Assembly (NCBI RefSeq): GCF_024160145.1
Contig: NZ_JAMYWQ010000042.1
Location: 1 to 40,178 of the forward strand
From: Serratia nevei
GTDB lineage: Bacteria; Pseudomonadota; Gammaproteobacteria; Enterobacterales; Enterobacteriaceae
Direction: 5' to 3'
DNA length: 40,178 bases
Position 1 is the stretch's first letter; the number at the start of each line of letters is the position of its first letter. This document shows positions 8,821 through 17,521 of the stretch, piece by piece. Below the pieces are notes generated by a model that saw only the letters and a list, made by a program, of their open reading frames with translations, was not told where the DNA came from and made no database searches. A program made the position numbers and the translations under genes.

Positions 8821-10536
8821 TCAGATTTCCAGATTTACGCTAAAACCCGCGGTCGCACCGGAGGTGTGGAAGCCTGCGGGCTTGTACAGCGGCACGCCGG
8901 CAAACAGGTCATAGCTGAGCCGCCCCCACAGCGCGCCGCGCACGCCGAGCGCGCTGCCCGCCAACTGATGGCCGACCGCGTGGCGGGTGCCTGGGCTGCC
9001 CACCCGGCCGTAGTCGGCGGCCAGATACAGTTCGTGCCCGCGAGAAAACGCGTTCCAGGCGATTTCATTGCGCCACAGCAGGCCTTTTTCGCCCGACAGC
9101 ATCTGTTCGCCGTCAAAGCCGCGCACCGTATAGCGCCCGCCAATGGCCATCCGCTCCTGCGGCGTCAGCGCATTCGAGCTCCACTGGCCCCGCACGCTGG
9201 TATACACCCGCCAGGGCTGCTCGCCCCAGGTGAAAGGCCGGTTGATAGCCAGGTCGCCGAGCAAAATGCCGGTACGGGCGCTGCCCTCATGACGAGACTC
9301 TTCCGGGGCCGGCAGCGCATTGAACGCGCCGGTACCGCGGCGCCAACCGATATTGGCATCCAGGGTTGTGGTGCCGAAGTAGCTGCGCTGATTCAGCCCC
9401 AGCTCCCAGCCGGCGGTCCGACGTTTTTGCGACACAATATCGATGTCGTCCACGGCGTTAGTGGAATGTTTGCGGTAGCCACGCAGGTTGAGCGTGGTCT
9501 TGTGCGACTGATCGCGGTACAGCAACCGGGAGACGGTCAACTGAATGTTGTCGCTCTTGCCGCTGTAATGCACTACCTCGTTGGCGTTGGGGATGTTCTG
9601 ATGATAGGTGTAGTCGTTGTAGTTGGCCGAGAAGGCCCAATATCCCACCGGGAAGAAATAGTTCAGCGTATGTGAACGGTTGCCGAACGGCCCGTGCTGG
9701 AACATATCTTTGCCGATGTTGGCGTAAAACAGGTCATTCTGCGCAAACGGGGCGTCGATAGCCAGGGTGGCCGAACCGAGATAACGCCCGGTACTTTTGG
9801 AGCCGCTGTCGTCCATTCCCAGGCTGAGCCGCACCGGGCGCCCTTCGTGCCAGTTGACCTGCAGGTCACTGGTGCCGTCCTCGGCGCCGGGGACGATTTT
9901 AATGTCGGCATTGGCGCTGGGCACCCGCCTGAAGTTTTCCAGCCCCTGTTCGATATCGCGCAGGTTGAGAATGTCGCCGCGTGAGGCCGGAATAGCGTTC
10001 CACAATCGCCCACGCCAGGAGACCGGCTCCTCAAAGCGGATCTCGCCGATACGCCCCGGTTGCAACGTCAGCGCCAACACGCCCGTAGCCAGGTTCTGCT
10101 CCTGCGCCATCACGCGTGTAGTGACATAGCCCTTGGCCAGTATGACGTTTTGCACCTTGCTGATGGCCAGCGCAATGCCCTGGCTACCCAGGCAGCGGCC
10201 CTTGGCATCCGCAGCAGCCTCCAGCGCCCATTGAAAGCGGTCGGCAGATTCCCCCACCAACGTTAGCCGGTTGATGACGAAACAGGGGTGTTCATCGGTT
10301 GGGTAGTCGGGCAGCACAACGTCGGGACGGGAGAGGCGCGCATCGGCCTGCGGGGCATTCTGGTTTTGCAGGGCGCGTTCTCTCTCCTGCTGGCGCTGCT
10401 GTTCGCGGGCATCGATGGATGCCACCGCTTCATGGTCAGACGCCGAGGCGGAAAACAGAGGGACGACGCCAATCAATAATCCCGACAGTCCACAGCGGAT
10501 AAAATAAAGCAAAGTGCGAGCATTCTCTGAGCGCAT
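8821..10536 (-). CDS. TpsB outer-membrane transporter (FhaC/ShlB/CdiB family)
   Basis: 571-aa Omp85-superfamily two-partner secretion transporter, which would export the TpsA encoded 68 bp downstream. The ATG at 10536 is preferred over one 17 codons upstream because GAGGAG lies 7 nt before it. A signal peptide covers about residues 1-33 (hydrophobic core LSGLLIGVVPLF, then SASAS). A short Gln/Arg-rich linker follows, then a POTRA region (CFVINRLTLVGES ... VILAKGYVTTRV ... LQPGRIGEIRF), then a 16-stranded barrel domain. The barrel contains IGGRYTVRGFDGE, the L6-loop VRGF motif diagnostic of FhaC-type transporters. Length is usual for the family. The tpsB-tpsA order matches cdiBA and shlBA operons. 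Which substrate class it serves depends on the partner's missing C-terminus. Confidence 0.93.
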   Translation of the reverse strand: MRSENARTLLYFIRCGLSGLLIGVVPLFSASASDHEAVASIDAREQQRQQERERALQNQNAPQADARLSRPDVVLPDYPTDEHPCFVINRLTLVGESADRFQWALEAAADAKGRCLGSQGIALAISKVQNVILAKGYVTTRVMAQEQNLATGVLALTLQPGRIGEIRFEEPVSWRGRLWNAIPASRGDILNLRDIEQGLENFRRVPSANADIKIVPGAEDGTSDLQVNWHEGRPVRLSLGMDDSGSKSTGRYLGSATLAIDAPFAQNDLFYANIGKDMFQHGPFGNRSHTLNYFFPVGYWAFSANYNDYTYHQNIPNANEVVHYSGKSDNIQLTVSRLLYRDQSHKTTLNLRGYRKHSTNAVDDIDIVSQKRRTAGWELGLNQRSYFGTTTLDANIGWRRGTGAFNALPAPEESRHEGSARTGILLGDLAINRPFTWGEQPWRVYTSVRGQWSSNALTPQERMAIGGRYTVRGFDGEQMLSGEKGLLWRNEIAWNAFSRGHELYLAADYGRVGSPGTRHAVGHQLAGSALGVRGALWGRLSYDLFAGVPLYKPAGFHTSGATAGFSVNLEI

Positions 10537-10820
10537 CCCTGGCTCCTCATCGTTATTTTTATGCTGATTTATTAACCTGCAAACCATGCAATACGTAAAT
10601 GAATGTAAACTAAATTCTTAGCGAACGGATTATGAACTCTGGGAATCAAAAATCAACTGCTTTATGTGGGTGCGAAGAAATGGCGCACGGCCTGCGGTTG
10701 AAACGAGAAACGTCGCGTGCTGACAAGGGAGAAAACGGCAGCAGGATGACGCGTTGGTGCGCCACCCTTTAAAATTAATTGTCGATCGGGAGGACAATGT
10801 ACAAACGCGGCAGACGGCTA
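10537..10820. other. intergenic spacer between fsa and tpsB; tpsB promoter region
   Basis: AT-rich just upstream of tpsB (about 10540-10620). On the minus strand it contains TAAGAATTTAGTTTA starting at 10620, which resembles the left half of an RcsAB box. No convincing -35/-10 pair, terminator hairpin with T-run, or coding frame was found. Confidence 0.4.
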
Positions 10821-11486
10821 TCAGCTCAGCAAATTGCTGCCGAAAGCCCCCTGCCAATCCTGCTCGAACCTCTCGACTGCGGCCTGCACCGCCGGCGCGT
10901 TCAGAAACTGTTCCGCCACGTCCACCGGCAACGTGATGGCCTGGCAGCCCGCCAGCAGGCATGCCAGCGCCTGGCGCGGCGTCTTGAAGCTCGCGGCCAG
11001 CACCTGCGCCGCAGGCGCATGCAGGTTCAACAGCTGCTGCAGCTCGTGCACCATTTTGATACCGTCGCCGCCCTGCGCATCCACGCGGTTGACGTAAGGC
11101 GCCACATATTCCGCCCCGGCCAATGCCGCCAACAGCCCCTGTCCGGCGCCGTATACCGCGGTGCCCAGCGTCGGGATGGACATCGCCTTAAGCTTCTTGA
11201 TCGCCGCCAGCCCCTCGGCGGTTGCCGGGATCTTGACCACCAGGCCCGGTACGCGCTGGCTGAGCAGCGCCGCCTCCGCCACCATGCGTTCGGCATCGGT
11301 CGCCATCACCTGCGCGAACAATTTGCCGGTGCCGCCGAGGGCGTCGCGCAGCGCGGGCAGCACTTCCCAGATCGGCTTGCCTTCCTTCGCCACGATGCTC
11401 GGGTTGGTGGTGACGCCGTGCAGCGGCAGAATGCGCGCCAGGCGTTTTACTGCGGTCACGTCGGCGGTATCGAGATAAAGCTCCAT
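10821..11486 (-). CDS. fsa: fructose-6-phosphate aldolase (FSA, transaldolase-like)
   Basis: 220 aa, the exact family length. ATG at 11486 has AGGAG upstream and gives the classic start [10 protein letters not shown]; a start six codons earlier is less likely. FSA is a cytosolic class I aldolase that cleaves fructose-6-phosphate or 1-deoxy-fructose-6-phosphate to glyceraldehyde-3-phosphate and dihydroxyacetone or hydroxyacetone. Visible family features are D6, GVTTNPS (24-30), the Schiff-base lysine K85 in [20 protein letters not shown] and [12 protein letters not shown]. coli has two paralogues, and this sequence shares features of both (C-terminal [10 protein letters not shown] as in FsaA, IWEVLP and VDAQGGDGI as in FsaB). 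It is divergent from the activase and the YbiW-type glycyl radical enzyme, which fits cleavage of that enzyme's product. Confidence 0.95.
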   Translation of the reverse strand: MELYLDTADVTAVKRLARILPLHGVTTNPSIVAKEGKPIWEVLPALRDALGGTGKLFAQVMATDAERMVAEAALLSQRVPGLVVKIPATAEGLAAIKKLKAMSIPTLGTAVYGAGQGLLAALAGAEYVAPYVNRVDAQGGDGIKMVHELQQLLNLHAPAAQVLAASFKTPRQALACLLAGCQAITLPVDVAEQFLNAPAVQAAVERFEQDWQGAFGSNLLS

Positions 11487-11525
11487 CACGGACTCCTGTG
11501 TCATGTTTTGTGGGCGGATTCAAAC

Positions 11526-11608
11526 TCCGATCATCATAGGGCATAAACCCCGCAATCCTTTGACCAAAATCAACTCAACTTTCATTCGAAACATCTTTAA
11601 TGACCAAA
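11526..11608. promoter_or_regulatory. divergent fsa / pflE control region with FNR box
   Basis: TTGACCAAAATCAA at 11560-11573 matches the FNR consensus TTGAT-N4-ATCAA at 9 of 10 positions. On the plus strand TTTAAT at 11596-11601 is a -10 candidate giving a start at about 11608, which centres the FNR box at -41.5, the classical activating position. On the minus strand TATGAT at 11538-11533 gives a start at about 11526 with the box at -40.5. TGACCAAA occurs at 11561 and again at 11601. Anaerobic activation suits an oxygen-sensitive glycyl radical system. Sites are predicted, not measured. Confidence 0.6.
11578..11591 (-). promoter_or_regulatory. TTTCGAAT-type box in the pflE promoter, possible DeoR-family operator
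   Basis: The minus strand reads TTTCGAATGAAAGT. It matches the two boxes at 29584 and 29764 in 12 of 14 positions. It lies between the FNR box and the -10 of pflE, where a bound repressor would block transcription. YciT, encoded downstream of pflF, is the obvious candidate regulator, but this is inference. Confidence 0.35.
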
Positions 11609-11635
11609 GATTCAGCAACGCCAAACGGGTGACCC

Positions 11636-12535
11636 ATGTTCTTCAATCTGCAGCGCTACTCGACCCATGACGGCCCCGGCATCCGCAGCGTGGTGTTTTT
11701 AAAAGGGTGCCCGCTGAGCTGCCGCTGGTGTCAGAACCCGGAAAGCCGCTCGCGCCACGCGGATCTGCTGTTTGACGAGCGCCTGTGCCTGAGCGGCTGT
11801 ACGCTGTGCGCCGAGCGCTGTCCGCAAGGCCTGCAGCGTGACGAGGGGGCGTTGATGCTGCGGCGCGAACTCATCAGCGCAGACGATTATGCGGCGCTGG
11901 CCGCCGCCTGCCCGACCGGCGCGCTCAGCCTGTGCGGCAGCGCGGTCAACCCCGACGATATCATGGCCGAGGTGATGCGGGATAAGCCTTTCTACCTGCG
12001 CAGCGGCGGCGGGTTAACGCTGTCCGGCGGCGAGCCCTTTATGCAGCCGGAGATCGCGGCGGAGCTGCTGCGGCGCGGCCGCGAAGCCGGCATCCACACC
12101 GCCGTCGAAACCTGTCTGCACGTGCCGTGGCGTTACATCGCCCCTTCGTTGCCCTGGCTGGATCTGCTGTTGGCCGATCTCAAACACACCGATGAAGCGC
12201 GTTTCAAAACCTGGACCGGCGGCTCCGCCCGTCGGGTGATGAACAATTTCCGCCGGCTGGCGGCGCACGGCGTGCCGCTGATCGTGCGCGTGCCGCTGAT
12301 CCCGGATTTCAACGCCGATCGCCATTCTGTCCGTGCGATTGTCGACTTCGCCGCCGACGAGATCGGCGTGTCCGAGATCCATTTTCTGCCGTACCACACG
12401 CTGGGCATCAACAAGTATCACCTGCTCGGCGAACCCTACCGCGCCGCACGCACGCCGCTGGACGCACCCGATCTGCTGGCCTTCGCCGAAGCGTACGCCG
12501 GCGCCAAAGGCCTGACCGCCATTTTGCGAGGATAA
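11636..12535 (+). CDS. pflE: glycyl-radical enzyme activating protein (radical SAM), YbiY/PflE type
   Basis: 299-aa activase that uses S-adenosylmethionine and a [4Fe-4S] cluster to abstract H from the conserved glycine of its partner enzyme. The radical SAM motif CxxxCxxC is C25-PLS-C29-RW-C32, right after HDGPGIRS. A ferredoxin-like insert follows with C51, C55, C58 and C62, and CPTGAL near residue 91. The glycine-rich SAM region [12 protein letters not shown] is also clear. ATG at 11636 is preceded by GGGTGA. The gene ends 4 bp before pflF, so the two are translationally close and the activase is made first; in E. coli the order is ybiW then ybiY. Partner assignment rests on adjacency. Confidence 0.94.
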   Translation: MFFNLQRYSTHDGPGIRSVVFLKGCPLSCRWCQNPESRSRHADLLFDERLCLSGCTLCAERCPQGLQRDEGALMLRRELISADDYAALAAACPTGALSLCGSAVNPDDIMAEVMRDKPFYLRSGGGLTLSGGEPFMQPEIAAELLRRGREAGIHTAVETCLHVPWRYIAPSLPWLDLLLADLKHTDEARFKTWTGGSARRVMNNFRRLAAHGVPLIVRVPLIPDFNADRHSVRAIVDFAADEIGVSEIHFLPYHTLGINKYHLLGEPYRAARTPLDAPDLLAFAEAYAGAKGLTAILRG

Positions 12536-12539
12536 CGCC

Positions 12540-14972
12540 ATGACCACGTTGGATTTGACCACCCTCAGCGCCCGCATTCAGGCGCATAAGAACGCGCTGA
12601 TTCACATCGTCAAACCGCCGGTGTGCACCGAACGCGCACAGCACTATACCGAGGCCTATCAACAGCATCAGGATCGGCCGCTGCCGGTGCGCCGCGCGCT
12701 GGCGCTGGCCAACCACCTGGCGAAACGCAGCATCTGGATCGCCAACGACGAGCTGATCGTCGGCAACCAGGCCAGCGAACTGCGCGCCGCGCCGATCTTC
12801 CCCGAATACACCGTCGGCTGGATAGAAAACGAGATAGACCAGTTGGCCGACCGGCCGGGCGCCGGTTTCTCGGTCAGCGAAGAGAACAAGGCGATTTTGC
12901 ACCGTCTTTGCCCCTGGTGGCGCGGCCAAACGGTGCAGGATCGCTGCTACGGCATGTTTACCGACGAACAAAAGGCGCTGCTGGCCACCGGCATCATCAA
13001 AGCCGAGGGCAACATGACCTCCGGTGACGCCCACCTGGCGGTCAACTTCCCGCTGCTGCTGGCGCTAGGCCTCGACGGCCTGCGTGAAAAGGTGAACGCG
13101 CGCCGCAGCCGCCTGCACCTGACCGAGTGGGAAGACCTGCACAAAGCGCAGTTTCTCAACGCCATCGACATCGTGCTGGCGGCGCTGAGCGAGCACATCC
13201 TGCGCTTCGCCTGCCTCGCGCGCGACATGGCGCAACGCGAAACCCGCGACTGGCGGCGCACCGAGCTGCTGGCTATCGCAGACAACTGCGATCTGATCGC
13301 CCATCGTCCGCCGCAAACCTTCTGGCAGGCGCTGCAGCTGTGCTATTTCATCCAGCTGACGTTGCAGATCGAATCCAACGGCCATTCGGTTTCCTTCGGT
13401 CGTCTCGACCAATATCTCTATCCCTGGTATCGGCGCGACGTCGAGCTGGAGCAGAACCTGGCGCGGGAAGACGCCATCGAGCTGCTGCACGGCTGCTGGC
13501 TGAAGCTGTTGGAGGTCAACAAGATCCGCTCCGGCTCGCACTCCAAGGCCTCCGCCGGCAGCCCGCTGTACCAAAACGTCACCATCGGCGGGCAAACGTT
13601 GCTCGACGGCCGGCCGTGCGACGCGGTCAATCCGCTGTCCTACGCCATTCTCGAATCCTGCGGCCGCCTGCGCTCCACCCAACCCAACCTCAGCGTGCGT
13701 TACCACGCCGGGATGAGCGCCGACTTCCTCGACGCCTGCGTGCAGGTGATCCGCTGCGGCTTCGGCATGCCGGCATTCAACAACGATGAAATCGTCATTC
13801 CCGAGTTCATCAAGCTGGGTATTGAGCCGCAGGACGCCTACGATTACGCCGCCATCGGCTGCATTGAGACCGCCGTCGGCGGCAAATGGGGCTATCGCTG
13901 CACCGGCATGAGCTTCATCAACTTCGCGCGCGTGCTGCTGGCGGCGCTGGAACAGGGGCGCGACGCCACCTCCGGGCAGATTTTCCTGCCGCAGGAGCAG
14001 GCGCTGTCCAAAGGGAACTTCGCCGATTTCGAGCAGGTGATGGCCGCCTGGGATCGGCAAATCCGCTACTACACGCGCAAGTCAATTGAGATCGAGTGCG
14101 TGGTAGACAGCGTGCTGGAGGAGAACGCCCACGATATCCTCTGTTCCACGCTGGTGGATGACTGCATCGAACGCGGCAAAAGCATCAAGCAAGGCGGCGC
14201 CAAGTACGACTGGGTTTCCGGCCTGCAGGTCGGCATCGCCAATCTCGGCAACAGCCTGGCGGCAGTGCGCAAACTGGTGTTCGACCAGGGAACGATCGGC
14301 CAGCAGCAGCTGGCGGCGGCGCTGGCCGACGACTTCGCCGGGCTGGATGGCGAACAGCTGCGCCAGCGGCTGCTCAACGCCGCGCCCAAATACGGCAACG
14401 ATGTGGACGAGGTCGATCGGCTGCTGGTGCGCGCCTACCAAACCTACATCGAGGAACTGAAGCAGTATCGCAACACCCGCTTCGGCCGCGGGCCGATCGG
14501 CGGCGGCTACTACGCCGGCACCTCGTCGATCTCGGCCAACGTGCCCTTCGGCGCCGCCACCCTGGCCACGCCGGATGGCCGCAAGGCACGCACTCCGCTG
14601 GCGGAAGGCGCCAGCCCGGCGTCCGGCACCGACCACCAGGGGCCGACGGCGGTGTTCAATTCGCTCGCCAAATTGCCGACCGAGGCCATCCTCGGCGGGG
14701 TGCTGCTCAACCAAAAGCTGAACCCGGCGACGCTGGACAACCCGCGCGATCGGGAAAAGCTGATGCTGATGTTGCGCACCTTCTTCGAGAGCTATCGCGG
14801 CTGGCATGTGCAGTACAACATCGTGTCGCGCGAAACGCTGCTGGCAGCGAAGCAACACCCTGACCACTATCGTGATTTAGTGGTTCGCGTAGCTGGCTAT
14901 TCCGCCTTCTTTACCGCATTATCCCCTGAAGCGCAGGATGATATTATTGCGCGCACAGAACATACTCTTTAA
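12540..14972 (+). CDS. pflF: glycyl radical enzyme PflF/YbiW (1,5-anhydroglucitol-6-phosphate ring-opening type)
   Basis: 810 aa, the length of E. coli YbiW, with near-identical segments throughout (GNMTSGDAHLAVNFPLLL, SGSHSKASAGSPLYQN, AFNNDEIVIPEFIKLGIEPQ). The thiyl-radical cysteine is C441 in AAIGCIETAVGG, with E443 two residues on, the C-x-E dehydratase/lyase pattern rather than the double Cys of true pyruvate formate-lyase. The glycyl radical site is G786 in RVAGYSAFF, 24 residues from the C-terminus. E. coli YbiW is reported to open 1,5-anhydroglucitol-6-phosphate to 1-deoxy-fructose-6-phosphate, which FsaA then cleaves; fsa is in the same cluster here. Older annotation as a formate acetyltransferase would be misleading. 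Substrate assignment is by homology. Confidence 0.95.
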   Translation: MTTLDLTTLSARIQAHKNALIHIVKPPVCTERAQHYTEAYQQHQDRPLPVRRALALANHLAKRSIWIANDELIVGNQASELRAAPIFPEYTVGWIENEIDQLADRPGAGFSVSEENKAILHRLCPWWRGQTVQDRCYGMFTDEQKALLATGIIKAEGNMTSGDAHLAVNFPLLLALGLDGLREKVNARRSRLHLTEWEDLHKAQFLNAIDIVLAALSEHILRFACLARDMAQRETRDWRRTELLAIADNCDLIAHRPPQTFWQALQLCYFIQLTLQIESNGHSVSFGRLDQYLYPWYRRDVELEQNLAREDAIELLHGCWLKLLEVNKIRSGSHSKASAGSPLYQNVTIGGQTLLDGRPCDAVNPLSYAILESCGRLRSTQPNLSVRYHAGMSADFLDACVQVIRCGFGMPAFNNDEIVIPEFIKLGIEPQDAYDYAAIGCIETAVGGKWGYRCTGMSFINFARVLLAALEQGRDATSGQIFLPQEQALSKGNFADFEQVMAAWDRQIRYYTRKSIEIECVVDSVLEENAHDILCSTLVDDCIERGKSIKQGGAKYDWVSGLQVGIANLGNSLAAVRKLVFDQGTIGQQQLAAALADDFAGLDGEQLRQRLLNAAPKYGNDVDEVDRLLVRAYQTYIEELKQYRNTRFGRGPIGGGYYAGTSSISANVPFGAATLATPDGRKARTPLAEGASPASGTDHQGPTAVFNSLAKLPTEAILGGVLLNQKLNPATLDNPRDREKLMLMLRTFFESYRGWHVQYNIVSRETLLAAKQHPDHYRDLVVRVAGYSAFFTALSPEAQDDIIARTEHTL

Positions 14973-14986
14973 ACCTTTGACTCTTA

Positions 14987-15008
14987 GCGGCCGCACGTTG
15001 GCGGCCGC
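14987..15008 (+). other. inverted repeat between pflF and yciT
   Basis: Two copies of GCGGCCGC (14987-14994 and 15001-15008) separated by ACGTTG can form an 8-bp hairpin 15 bp after the pflF stop codon. There is no T-run after it, so it is more likely a mRNA-processing or attenuation hairpin than a full terminator. Each arm is also a palindrome by itself. Confidence 0.5.
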
Positions 15009-15022
15009 ATCATCAGGCCGAT

Positions 15023-15769
15023 ATGAATTTACGACAACAGACCATATTGCAGTTGGTTAACGATCGCCGGCGGATCAGCGTCAACGAACTGGCGCGCGCC
15101 TCGGGCGTTTCGGAAGTCACCATCCGGCAGGATCTCAACCTGCTGGAAAAGCGCAGTTATCTGAAACGGGTGCACGGCTCCGCCGTGGCGCTGGAAAGCG
15201 ACGATGTCGACGCCCGCATGATGTCCAATTTCACCCTCAAGCAGCGGCTGGCGCAGTATGCCGCCGCGCAGGTCAACGACGGCGAGACGATCTTTATTGA
15301 GAGCGGCAGCACCAATGCCCTGTTGGCGCGTTACATCGCCGAGCGCAAACGTATTACGCTGATCACCGTCAGCCACTACATCGCCAACCTGCTGAAAGAA
15401 ACCGACTGCGAGGTGATCGTACTGGGCGGTATGTACCAGAAGAAAAGCGAGACCGTGGTCGGCCCGCTCACGCGGCTGTGCATACAGCAGGTGCATTTCA
15501 ACAAGGCGTTTATCGGCATTGACGGCTTTCACGCCGAAACCGGCTTTACCGGTCGCGACATGATGCGCGCCGACGTGGTCAGCGCGGTGCTGGCCAAGGG
15601 CGTGGAGAACATCGTGCTGACTGACTCGAGCAAGTTCGGCCAGATCCAGCCCAACCCGCTGGCGCAGCCGGGGCAAATCAGCCGGGTTATCACCGATTCA
15701 CGCTTGGCGCTGGAGTACCAACATCAGCTGAAACGCCAGGGCGTACAGGTGGAATTGGTCAACGAATAA
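15023..15769 (+). CDS. yciT: DeoR-family transcriptional regulator YciT
   Basis: 248 aa. Residues 1-55 are a DeoR winged helix ([34 protein letters not shown]). The rest is the DeoRC sugar-phosphate-sensing domain, with [41 protein letters not shown] and VLTDSSKFG. It resembles E. coli YciT closely ([10 protein letters not shown] and [14 protein letters not shown]), and as in E. coli it neighbours osmB. It follows pflF by 50 bp on the same strand, separated only by an inverted repeat, so it may be co-transcribed and regulate that operon. DeoR-type repressors usually release DNA on binding a phosphorylated sugar, which would fit induction by a sugar phosphate of this pathway; that link is inference. 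Confidence 0.9.
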   Translation: MNLRQQTILQLVNDRRRISVNELARASGVSEVTIRQDLNLLEKRSYLKRVHGSAVALESDDVDARMMSNFTLKQRLAQYAAAQVNDGETIFIESGSTNALLARYIAERKRITLITVSHYIANLLKETDCEVIVLGGMYQKKSETVVGPLTRLCIQQVHFNKAFIGIDGFHAETGFTGRDMMRADVVSAVLAKGVENIVLTDSSKFGQIQPNPLAQPGQISRVITDSRLALEYQHQLKRQGVQVELVNE

Positions 15770-15877
15770 CGCGGGCCGCCACCGCTCCTATCGCGCCGCG
15801 CGGACCGCACCGCGCGCCTTTCCCCTCACGCAGCGGGATTTTAAGACTATTTACCTGTTTATCCTTCCCGGTAAACC

Positions 15878-16007
15878 TATACTCGGTTGCGGCAACTTTT
15901 GAGCCGTAACTTGCTAATTATTCGGCCGTTAACAAAAAGTGCCATTTTTTATATCGATACTGTATGGGAACCAACGGCAGGCCCGATTTATGGTTAACGC
16001 CTATACT
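15878..16007 (+). promoter_or_regulatory. two candidate osmB promoters
   Basis: The 280-bp spacer before osmB holds two -10 elements in the same context. CCTATACTCG has TATACT at 15878-15883, and CCTATACTTA has TATACT at 16002-16007. The second matches the extended RpoS -10 (C at -13, CTATACTTA), about 43 bp from the start codon. E. coli osmB is also driven by two promoters, one RpoS-dependent and osmotically induced. Confidence 0.5.
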
Positions 16008-16049
16008 TACAGGGCACTTCCATATAGCCAATGCTAAGGAGAAGTCATT

Positions 16050-16268
16050 ATGATGATTATCAATAAACGTTTCGCCGCCGCCGCTCTGGCGCTGACTCTG
16101 GCGCTTTCACTCAGCGCCTGTTCCAATATGTCCAAACGCGATCGCAACACCGCTATCGGCGCCGGCGCCGGTGCAGTCGGCGGCGCAGTGCTGACCAACG
16201 GCAGCGCATTGGGCACGCTGGGTGGGGCTGCAGTAGGGGGTATCATCGGTCACCAGGTCGGCAAGTAA
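16050..16268 (+). CDS. osmB: osmotically inducible lipoprotein OsmB
   Basis: 72 aa, the same length as E. coli OsmB. A lipoprotein signal ends in the lipobox LSAC, with the lipidated cysteine at residue 24. The mature part contains SKRDRNTAIGAGAGAVGGAV and TLGGAAVGGIIGHQVGK, the glycine-zipper pattern of the family. GGAG lies 8 nt before ATG at 16050. It is a small envelope lipoprotein induced by osmotic stress and stationary phase in E. coli; the molecular function is not established. It is monocistronic and converges on yciH. Confidence 0.96.
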   Translation: MMIINKRFAAAALALTLALSLSACSNMSKRDRNTAIGAGAGAVGGAVLTNGSALGTLGGAAVGGIIGHQVGK

Positions 16269-16416
16269 CCTGACCGAGGGTCCTCTGCCGACAGGCTGGC
16301 AAAAGCGCACCGGCGCTTTGACGTATTAACCAGAATAACGATGATTTCAGGTCTGTTTTCTTTAAGTCCAGGGGCTTTTGCCCATAACGGGCTAACCTAG
16401 GCAGCAAAACCTCAAA

Positions 16417-16447
16417 GCCGTGCCGCAGCATTACACTGCGGCACGGC
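16417..16447 (-). terminator. rho-independent terminator after pyrF-yciH
   Basis: A perfect 12-bp stem (GCCGTGCCGCAG / CTGCGGCACGGC) with a 7-nt loop starts 9 bp after the yciH stop. On the minus strand it is followed by TTTGAGGTTTTG. It also faces the end of osmB and may act in both directions. Confidence 0.7.
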
Positions 16448-16455
16448 GATGCACC

Positions 16456-16782
16456 TCAACCGCCCGCCAGTTTGACCTTCATGCCTTTGGCTTCCAGCAG
16501 CTGTTTGAGCAGATCGCGTTTATCGCCCTGGATCTCGATGATCCCGTCTTTCACCGAACCGCCGCAGCCGCATTTCTTTTTCAGCTCGGCCGCCAGTTTG
16601 TCGAGCGCGGCATCATCCAGATCGACGCCGGCGATCAGGCATACGCCCTTCCCCTTGCGGCCGCTGGTCTGACGCTGGATGCGCACGAAGCCGTCGCCCT
16701 TGGCGCGCTGCGGTTTAACCTCTTCCTGCTTGATGCGGCCGCTGTCCGTGGAATACACCAGGCGGCTGTTATCGTCATTCAT
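16456..16782 (-). CDS. yciH: YciH, SUI1/eIF1-like translation factor homologue
   Basis: 108 aa. ATG at 16782 has GAGGA 6 nt upstream; an in-frame start 27 codons earlier lies inside pyrF and is unlikely. The SUI1 fold covers about residues 33-105, with the marks GDGFVRIQRQTSGRKGKGV, the KKCGCGGSVKDG loop and EIQGDKR. Eukaryotic eIF1 monitors start-codon selection. E. coli YciH is reported to affect initiation fidelity but is dispensable. It starts 10 bp after the pyrF stop, and the pair ends at a strong hairpin, so they form one operon as in E. coli. Confidence 0.95.
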   Translation of the reverse strand: MNDDNSRLVYSTDSGRIKQEEVKPQRAKGDGFVRIQRQTSGRKGKGVCLIAGVDLDDAALDKLAAELKKKCGCGGSVKDGIIEIQGDKRDLLKQLLEAKGMKVKLAGG

Positions 16783-16792
16783 CGGCGATTCC

Positions 16793-17521
16793 TCAGGCCA
16801 AAGAGGCGCGGATCGCGCGCAGCGTCGCGGCCGGATCGGCAGATTGGGTGATCGGACGCCCAATCACCATGTAGTCCACGCCGGCGGCCTGTGCTTGCAC
16901 CGGCGTCATGATGCGGCGCTGATCGCCCGCCGCGCTGCCTTCAGGGCGGATCCCCGGCGTCACCAGCTGGAAAGCCTGCCCGCAGGCGGCCTTCAGGCGC
17001 TGGGCTTCGTGTGCCGAACACACCACGCCGTCCAGCCCACAGTCGCGGGCCAGGCGCGCCAGACGCTCGGCGTGCTCCGCCGGGCTGGCTTCGATGCCGA
17101 TGTCGCGCAGATCTTCCGCTTCCATGCTGGTCAGCACCGTGACGGCGATCAGCAGCGGCGCATCTGCTCCGTAAGACAACAGCGCTTCTTTCGCGGCGGT
17201 CATCATGCGCGCGCCGCCGCTGGCGTGGACATTGACCATCCAAACGCCCAGTTCGGCCGCCGCCGCGACCGCATGCGCGGTGGTATTGGGAATATCGTGG
17301 AATTTCAGATCGAGAAACACGTCGAAGCCGCGCCCATGCAGGTCGCGCACCAGCTGCGGCCCAAACAGCGTGAACATTTCTTTGCCCACTTTCAACCGGC
17401 AGTCTTGCGGATCGATACGATCGGCGAACGCCAGCGCCGCGTTCTTATCGGCGTAATCTAACGCCACGACGATTGGAGATGATTTTAAGTCATTGTTATT
17501 AGCGTTATTTTCAGACTTCAT
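16793..17521 (-). CDS. pyrF: orotidine-5'-phosphate decarboxylase
   Basis: 242 aa, catalysing the last step of UMP synthesis (OMP to UMP + CO2) in the cytosol. From ATG at 17521 the catalytic residues fall at the E. coli positions: D22 (VALDY), K44 (RLKVGK) and D71/K73/D76 in [11 protein letters not shown] further ATG nine codons upstream (17548) is in frame with a weaker context; AGAAGG precedes 17521. The C-terminal phosphate-binding part VTPGIRPEG and [10 protein letters not shown] is intact. In E. coli pyrF follows lapB directly. Here 1.1 kb with two plus-strand genes separates them, so pyrF-yciH must have its own promoter in the 17522-17849 spacer. Confidence 0.97.
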   Translation of the reverse strand: MKSENNANNNDLKSSPIVVALDYADKNAALAFADRIDPQDCRLKVGKEMFTLFGPQLVRDLHGRGFDVFLDLKFHDIPNTTAHAVAAAAELGVWMVNVHASGGARMMTAAKEALLSYGADAPLLIAVTVLTSMEAEDLRDIGIEASPAEHAERLARLARDCGLDGVVCSAHEAQRLKAACGQAFQLVTPGIRPEGSAAGDQRRIMTPVQAQAAGVDYMVIGRPITQSADPAATLRAIRASLA

